A stretch of 42,793 bases of DNA from Vibrio methylphosphonaticus. Its GTDB lineage: Bacteria; Pseudomonadota; Gammaproteobacteria; Enterobacterales; Vibrionaceae. The position numbers were made by a program, and so were the translations under genes. The notes beneath the pieces were generated by a model. It was not told the origin of the DNA. It ran no database searches and saw nothing but the letters and a program-made list of their open reading frames with translations. Position 1 is the stretch's first letter. The number at the start of each line of letters is the position of its first letter. This document shows positions 33,102-41,300 of the stretch, piece by piece. Location: NCBI RefSeq assembly GCF_023634655.1, contig NZ_JAMKMS010000028.1, positions 1 to 42,793 of the forward strand. Reading direction: 5' to 3'.

Positions 33102-35216
33102 ATGAAAGACCCAATACTGAATTCGCTGATCTACATCAGCCGATACTATGGGCTTGCCAACTCTCCCGAAGCGCTGGTGAATGGCTTACCACTGTCAGAA
33201 GGTAAATTAACGCCATTCCTACTTCCTAGAGCCGCCGAGCGAGCAGGGCTAGTCGCGAAGGAAAATCGATCAACACTCGACGGTATTCCGTCCATTGTCT
33301 TTCCCGTCATTCTATTACTGAAAGGCGGTGATGCCTGCGTCTTAAACAGCATCGATTCTGAGAACAACGAAGCAGAAGTGATCACGCTCGAATCAGGGTT
33401 AGTACCAATATCTGTCCCTTTGGACGATCTTATTGAACAATTTATCGGTCGATACTTTCTGGTAAAAAAACAGTTTCGCTACGACGAACGCTCGCCAGAA
33501 GTACTCAAAACCCGCGAAGGACACTGGTTCTGGGGCACGATTTGGGAATCAAAACATATCTATCGAGATGTCTTACTGGCATCACTCGTTATCAACATAT
33601 TTGCGGTTGCCGCGCCTCTTTTTACCCGTCTAGTTTATGACAAAGTTGTGCCTAACCTTGCTTTTGAAACCTTGTGGGTACTCGCAGCCGGGATTTTTAT
33701 CGTCTTTGGTTTTGATCTTGTACTCAAACTAATGCGCAGCTATTTTATTGATGTCGCAGGGAAAAAATCCGACATTCTTATTTCGTCAAAGCTCTTTAGC
33801 AAGGTGATGGGAATACGAATGGAGTCGCGACCGCCATCTGTTGGGGCTTTTGCTCGTCATCTACAAGAATTCGAATCCATCCGAGAGTTCTTCACCTCAG
33901 CAACCATCGCATCTCTGATTGATCTGCCCTTTGCGCTGCTGTTTTTAGTCCTCATTTGGTTAATGGCTGGCAACTTGGTGATCATTCCCATCATTGGCGT
34001 CGTCATTTTGATTATTTACTCTTTGCTTATTCAAGCGCCTCTGCGACGAGCGATTGAAGAAGGCTCACGCCTTGCTTCGCAAAAATACGCTAACCTTATT
34101 GAAAGCTTAGCAGGCTTAGAAACCGTGAAAATTTTTGGCGCTCAAAGCCAGTATCAATACCGCTGGGAAGAAGCCGTCGCGCACATGGCCAACTGGAATA
34201 TTAAAAGTAAACGTATCACTGATGGTATTCAAAATACCGCAGGGTTTGTGCAGCAGTCGAGCAACGTTGGTATGGTCATTCTTGGTGTCTACCTTATTTC
34301 AGATGGCGAGCTCACGATGGGGGGCCTAATCGCTGCCACCATGCTGAGTAGCCGTGCCATCGGTCCTTTGGTTCAGCTTTCATTGCTTTCTACTCGCTAC
34401 AATCAAGCGAAGTCTTCAATGACCATCATTGAGCAAGTCATGGCAATGCCCGATGAACAAGAAGAAGGCAAGCGCTATATCCACCGCCCAATTATTCATG
34501 GAAAAATCGAGCTAGATAGAGTGACATTCCACTACCCTGACTCACCTATGGCGTCTATTCGAGATTTAAGCCTCACAATAGAGCCTGGCGAAAAAGTGGC
34601 AATCATTGGTCGTATTGGTTCAGGTAAAACAACGCTTGAACGCTTGATTATGGGGCTATATCAGCCAACAGAGGGGCATGTACGAATTGATGATACAGAC
34701 ATCGCTCAGCTTCACCATGTGGACGTGAGGCGCAATATTGGCTGTGTCCCTCAAGACTGTAATTTATTCTTTGGTTCTATTCGTGACAATATCACTCTAG
34801 GGCGTCCGCTGGTGGACGACAGAGACGTGATGGACGCCGCAAACCGAGCGGGTGTCACCGTATTCACTCAGCAAGACCCTGCTGGCTTAGAACGCCAAGT
34901 TGGCGAAGGCGGTCTATTGCTGTCTGGAGGACAACGACAAGCCGTCGCCATTTCACGCGCGTTCCTTGCTCGTCCTCCTATTTTGATTATGGATGAACCT
35001 ACCAGTGCGATGGATAACCGTTCTGAACTGCATATTAAAACGCAACTAAAACAGCTAAAACCCACAGAAACTCTCGTGCTGATTACTCATAAAACGTCAA
35101 TGCTTGATGTCGTTGATCGAGTCATTGTTATGGAAAAAGGCGCCATTATTGCTGATGGACCAAAAGCACAAGTCCTCAACGATTTGAGGCAGGGCAAGGT
35201 CAAAGCAGCAAGTTAA
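33102..35216 (+). CDS. lapB: Type I secretion ABC exporter with C39-like domain, LapB-like
   Basis: A 704-residue ABC transporter. Residues ~1-125 form a peptidase C39-like domain without the catalytic Cys, as in exporters of RTX adhesins, where it docks the unfolded substrate. Six membrane helices span ~155-430. The nucleotide-binding domain has Walker A GRIGSGKTT (~504), the signature LLSGGQRQAVAISRA (~606), Walker B ILIMDEPTS (~626) and the His switch LITHKTS (~662). It exports giant adhesins from cytoplasm to outside in one step with LapC and an outer-membrane pore. AAGGTG is 9 bases before the ATG. It ends the operon, convergent with the right-hand adhesin. Confidence 0.95.
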   Translation: MKDPILNSLIYISRYYGLANSPEALVNGLPLSEGKLTPFLLPRAAERAGLVAKENRSTLDGIPSIVFPVILLLKGGDACVLNSIDSENNEAEVITLESGLVPISVPLDDLIEQFIGRYFLVKKQFRYDERSPEVLKTREGHWFWGTIWESKHIYRDVLLASLVINIFAVAAPLFTRLVYDKVVPNLAFETLWVLAAGIFIVFGFDLVLKLMRSYFIDVAGKKSDILISSKLFSKVMGIRMESRPPSVGAFARHLQEFESIREFFTSATIASLIDLPFALLFLVLIWLMAGNLVIIPIIGVVILIIYSLLIQAPLRRAIEEGSRLASQKYANLIESLAGLETVKIFGAQSQYQYRWEEAVAHMANWNIKSKRITDGIQNTAGFVQQSSNVGMVILGVYLISDGELTMGGLIAATMLSSRAIGPLVQLSLLSTRYNQAKSSMTIIEQVMAMPDEQEEGKRYIHRPIIHGKIELDRVTFHYPDSPMASIRDLSLTIEPGEKVAIIGRIGSGKTTLERLIMGLYQPTEGHVRIDDTDIAQLHHVDVRRNIGCVPQDCNLFFGSIRDNITLGRPLVDDRDVMDAANRAGVTVFTQQDPAGLERQVGEGGLLLSGGQRQAVAISRAFLARPPILIMDEPTSAMDNRSELHIKTQLKQLKPTETLVLITHKTSMLDVVDRVIVMEKGAIIADGPKAQVLNDLRQGKVKAAS

Positions 35217-35238
35217 GTAGCGGGTCCGATTTGGACAT

Positions 35239-35283
35239 AAAAAGCCCCCCAATAATTGGTGTCCAACTATTGGGGGGCTTTTT
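35239..35283. terminator. Very strong bidirectional terminator between lapB and the adhesin
   Basis: A 16-bp perfect stem (35239-35254 with 35268-35283, AAAAAGCCCCCCAATA) contains a further TTGG/CCAA pair in its loop. T tracts occur on both strands. It serves lapB and the convergent adhesin gene. Confidence 0.95.
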
Positions 35284-35353
35284 ATTTACTGCGGCTTTTA
35301 CTTGCGCTTATATCGAGCTAAATAAAACCGTTATCATGACTAAAATGTCTGCG

Positions 35354-38300
35354 TTAAGTGTCGTGGATAATCACAATATTACTCAAGATACTGTTATCTA
35401 CTCCCGTCACGCCTTCAAGCTCGATAGTGACGGTTTTTCCATTACCTTTATCAATATTAATCAAGGTATTGCCGTCCTCTTCCGTCACCGCGATGGTGTT
35501 ATTATCAAGCAGACTTTGTAGTGTATCGTCATCATCAAACAAGTCGATAAAGTCAATGACATCGCGATTTCCATCGTCTTGCGAGAAGTCAGTAATCACG
35601 TCATGGCTGCCGTCTAAATCAGACTCCGTCCATTTGAAAGTATCATCACCTAAACCACCTGTTAGCACATTTGAACCCTGACCTCCGATAATCAGATCAT
35701 CACCGTCAGTGCCAGTAATCACTGTCACCCCACTGCCTCCTTGTACGGCATAATCGACGCTTTCAGCATCGGAAGCATTACCGTTTGGAACAATGTTGAC
35801 ATTAACGGTAGCGGTTTCTACGCTTGCTAAACCTTGGGAATCAACCGCACTGTATTCAAATTGGTCGGTAATTTCGGCATCCACGACGTCAATAGACTGC
35901 AATACAAACCCCGCTTTTTTACCGTTATCGTCAACGGCAACAATTCGCATTTCATCAAAACCTTGCTCTGAAGACACTGAAATCGTAGCTTGATGATCGA
36001 CTATCGTATCATTGTTCAACTGCACAGGAGTATTGCTGATTAAATCGCCTCCTGCATAAAGGTAGACAAATATATTCGATTGCCCTCCCCCATTCGCGCT
36101 GGCACTAAATTGCCCCGTGAGACTACCTACACCCACCAAGGTTCGAGTCATTAAACCTGCAGTAAACTTGATCGACATGTACTCTTTAGCCTGCGCTTCC
36201 GTTTCTTTTCCTTGACCATTTTCGTCAGCACGCTTGGTGTAGTAACCTCGCTGCTTAGCAGCGCCAGCACCATCAAATGCGATGCTTTCAAGTTCACTAT
36301 TTACATGAGGTTGTGCCCCCCCATAAGTACCACCACTAATCGCTAGACCTTGTTCAAGCAACACATTCAAATCTGATTCATATTGCGCTGTCGTCGCGTC
36401 AAAACCGACATCAATGTCGTAGTACACATCGATGCTGTCTTCCACCAAATCCCCGTTATCTAAATCGAAACGATCGCCAGAACCACTCAAGAAATAAAGC
36501 TGTCCAAATTCCGGTTCACCTTCAATCTTAACGAAGGTTTGCTTGTTGTCGCTCGCATCATCTTCAAGGTCTGTCACCAACTCTGAAAAATTGAGTGGGA
36601 TCGTGTCATCTGCAGCGAAAAACTCTACGTCTGTCACTGTGGGCTCTGTATTAGGAACGGCATTCGGGTTCGGTACAACAGTCAGGTTAATGACTTCTGA
36701 CACCGTGAAATCCGTCGCGGGGTGAGTGTTGTCATTCTCTGACGATGTCGCTTCAATGGTAACCGTATACACGTCTGCATCATTAACTAAGACCTGCAGA
36801 GCCTCCAAGTTTTGCCATAAGGTAACATCGGCTTCGAGTGATGATCCCACCTCTAGTGTTTGAATACCGTTGGTCACAATAGAGCCTTCTGGTAGCCCTT
36901 TTAATACCAAGTTTAATGACTCTGAACCATCTAAGTCAGTCAAAAAAGCTGTGATGTCGCTGAGATCAATATAGCTATCTTCGTAGCCATAGTTGGTTCG
37001 AGTACTAAGGGAGATGTTGTCTAATAATGCCCCGTAACTATCAACCTGGTCGGATTCAAATAACAGGCGATAACTACCCGATTCTGGTGTCTGAAACACA
37101 ATACTTTCTGAATTCCAGGCTCTATCAACGCTATCATCAAATTCGTACAACTCACTGCGGACATTTTGCTCATCCACCAAGAAAACTTTCACCGGTGAAC
37201 CATTGACTCGCCTTGCTGCAATATCAAAAGTTAGGTTATAAAATGCGCCGGCTTGGCCTTCAAAATCCGTGAACAGCGAGTCATCTGTATTTCGTCGACC
37301 TTCAATTTCAAAAATCTGATTGTCTTTATCTTGTGACTGGTTGCCTAGATACACCCCCTCTCGTCCAACCTCACTTACAGAGCTTGAATTCTCTGTTCCC
37401 CAAATGCCAGTTGAGCCATTATTGTTTAGCTCAGCATCGGAGACATTTCCACGCCACGACTGTCCGCCTAAATGGACATTTTCAAAATCGATTGAGGCTA
37501 ACATCACGTCACCGGATACACTCAACACTGGGGTATCGGAGACGGGTCTCACCGTCACTTCTAATGCCGTTTGTTCGATCAACTGATCGCTAGAATCAAG
37601 CGCGTTGACCTGAAGGGTAAAGTCAACATCACTATTTGGTTCCGGTTGAATGGATAACTGCGCTAGCTGAAGTTCATTGAGTGTGACCGCATTATCTACA
37701 ACGGCGACCTCATTTACACCAACGTAAATTTTCGCTCCATTCGGAATACTACTAATCTCTACTTTAGTTGCATCGCTGGCGGCAGGTAGATCAATTGTCA
37801 ACGGGATCTGATTGTCTTCATCGCCACTAGCAGGCTCGACCAACAGATCCAATACACTCGCCATTTCAATGGTTGAAGTAGCGGTATTAGACGGTTGACT
37901 GAGTTCATCAAACGTCGTGATCTCAATAACTCTACTCGTTAGATCAGGGGTTTGACTGTCATTCTCAAATTGTATGAGTTTTAGCGCAGCTTCATAATCA
38001 TCAGCGCTTGCATTGCCATACAAAGATATTTTAATCGCGCCAGAGTTTAATGTTTCGCTAGAATAAGCAATGCCGCTTAGCAATGGATTGCCTAGCGCTG
38101 CTACACTAAAGCTATCCGCTGTCTGAGGGTTAGTTAGGGTTACCTCCGCCATGGATATGATGTTATTTTCGTCAAAAACATCAACATCGCTATCAACCAC
38201 GCCAATAGCGCTGTCTCCCTCAGTAAACAAAGAAGCAAAGCTCGTTCCTGCTTCACTGGCATCAAGATCTAGCGTCGGTGCTGCGTTATTAACACGCTCA

Positions 38301-41300
38301 TCGACTATGGTAACAACAGATTGTTCGCTTAACCCACCATCAGAATCTACCGCTTGATAAGTGAAACTGTCGTTCAAAGCGGTTTCTAAATATCTTAGCT
38401 CCCAGTTACCTGGACCATCCGTCCCTAAACTGACACCAGTGATTAGCACGCCATCTTCAACGTCCAAATTATCGACAGAAAAACTCAACTCATGAAATAA
38501 CTCATTATTACCTGATGTGTCTTTTTGTACATCAGGCGTATAGTCCACGGTAGAGCCATCACTCAGCATCACTTTGATCGTTACTGCTGATTCATTGCTA
38601 TTGCCAAGACCACTATAAAAATAGCCGCCCATACCATCCAAGCCAAGATCAACATGAGTCGCAGGTCGGTCAGCGAAGCCGATAGAAAGCTGCTCACCCT
38701 CATTAATGCCCTGACCACCACCGATACCAATCCCGTGACCCACATGACTATCTTGCACGTCACCTCGATATTGCGTGAGGGTACCGCGATTGCTGCTAAT
38801 AGTAACCGCATCACCATTTTCTAACTCGAGGGCGCGGTTTTTGCCGTCTACCTCATCGCCCCAGTTATAAAACGCCTCTTGAGTACTCTCTAAATCACTG
38901 TCTGTCGGAATAGCTTTAGTACCTAAAACAAACCCTTGTGCATTTTCACTTGCTTGGTAAGTAATCTTTGTCGGATCAAAAGTGTCACCGTTGTTTACTT
39001 GGGCTTGAGTGATCTCTACCCCGTCATGGAAAAGCGTACCACCGATAGGAAGTTCGGTAATTTTGACAGCAACTTGCTCGTCGTTGATGTCGTCTTCAAT
39101 ATCTGAAATATGATCGCTACCCTCTCCATCAATCGAGCCTGTCCCTGTATCAAAGCTCACCGCTACGGACTCGTTACCAGAAATGCTAAAGCTAAAATCT
39201 TCCGATTCTGGAGGCGAGTTGACGGAGATAACATCAATCGTTGAGGTCGCAACATTAGAGGCTAAATCTTGATCATCAAACACTGTCACTTTAATCTCGC
39301 GAGACTCTGTATTTGGGTCTTGACTGTCATTTTGAAATTCGAGCTGTTTAAGCGCAGCCTCATACACATCCGCACTCGCTTCACCAGTGATAGTCAGTAG
39401 TAATGCCCCACCAACTGTACTGGTTGTTAGGCTAAGCCCTGCTGGTAACACACCATTTAACGATAACGAATCATTGGTTTGTGGGTTTGTAAGTCTAATT
39501 TCAGCTTTGCTGATGACATCAATATCGTCAGTGATAACCATATCGCTATCAACGACCATAATTGGCGCATCTCCTTCGATAAAGCTAGCACTATACCCAG
39601 AGCCATTTTCGCTGCCATCTAAATCTAAGATTGGTGCATTATTATCATTATCTCCACTTGGCCCACCATCAATTTCACCATCATCAGAAATCGTAGCATC
39701 AGCGGTCACGCCAATTACACCATTGGTAGTCAGCCCTGCTGGCTCGGTGATTTTCAGTGTAAAGTCTTCATCTTGCTCGTAGTGTTCATCATCGAAAATA
39801 CCAACATGAATATCAATGTTTGTTACGCCTACAGGGATGTCGATTTCACCGTTAACAATGGTAAGGGGTACATCGGTACTACCATTGTTATAACTGGCCG
39901 TTGTGCTACTAAAGTCATCGCTGTCAGTATCGGTATCAACACGCGTAAGCGCCACCGTTAACGGCACATCTGAAGCGTGGCTCAATTCAAGTTCGAACCC
40001 GATACTACCCGCATCTTCACTGACTTCACCACCACCAGATAAAGACAACGAAATTGGGTCATTATCAATGATACTGCCCGTCGCGGCTTGACCATCAATA
40101 AGTAGAGTAAAGCTTTCATCGCCTTCATAGCGATCATCGTCAATCGTAGGCAGTGAAATACTAAATTCACTGACTCCCTCTGGCACTTCAAGCTCGCCCG
40201 AGATTGCGTTATAACTCACTCCATCGCTGAAAGTCATAGTAGAAAGGTCAACATCGTTTACAGAAGCGGTGTCACCATTAGTACCAAACTCAACGTCAAA
40301 GAACGTTTTAACGTTAGTGGTTCCATCTAAAGTAACCAAATACGACAAACTTTCGCCTTCCAAAGCGCTATCATCCCCAAGACTAAACGCAACGCTGCTA
40401 AGATTCACAGGCGCAGGGTTAACCAGTACGTTGACCGTTGCGCTATCAAAGCCACCTTTGTCATCGGTAATTTGATATTGGAATTCAGTGCGTCCAGAAA
40501 AGTCTTCTGGGAGATCGAAGATAACATTGCCACCTTCAATTCGAGCGTCCCCTTCCGTCTCACCAAAGACATACGTAATACGTACATCGTCACCATTGAT
40601 GTCACTATCATTCGCTAGAATTTCAGATAATGGGATAACGACGGGCTCATCATGTTCAAATACATAAGCCCCCGCCCCAACAACTTGAATACCTTGCAAA
40701 AAGTAATCGGAAGAATCGTTACCTCGAGCGGGACCGTCGGTAAAATCAACCGACTCAAAAACAAGACGATCAAAGGCTGCGCCATTGGTTTCTATCTCGA
40801 AACTGCCCTTATGACCAGAGTCATTATTAAAATGATCACTTGCGACAAGGGTATTCCCTAAATATGCCGACCATTTGCCTTGTTCATGATTACCAGAGCC
40901 TCCTTCGTTAGCAAAAAGATTGGTGACAGAAAAAGCCCCATCAACCGCTGGCTCTTTTAGCGTAATAACCAGCTGTTCAGACTCGCCTTCATCTCGATTA
41001 TATTGAATTTGAGATTCAGGACCCGCATTAACGGTCCCATCAGGAATACCAATTCGATCAGAACCATCAATCTTGTAGCTAACCGTTTCACCATCATACT
41101 GAGCAACAATACTTTCAACGTCACTCCAGCCTTGATCGCCGCCCCCCATATCCCCTTGAATTAGGGTGTAGCTTTCCGGATCATCAACCGCATCAGGGTT
41201 CGCATTCATGTTTTGATCGGTAATCGTTACCGTCGACTCTTGGCTGTAAGCACCATCAGAATCCAACGCTTTATAATCAAACGAATCTTCTAGATTTGTT

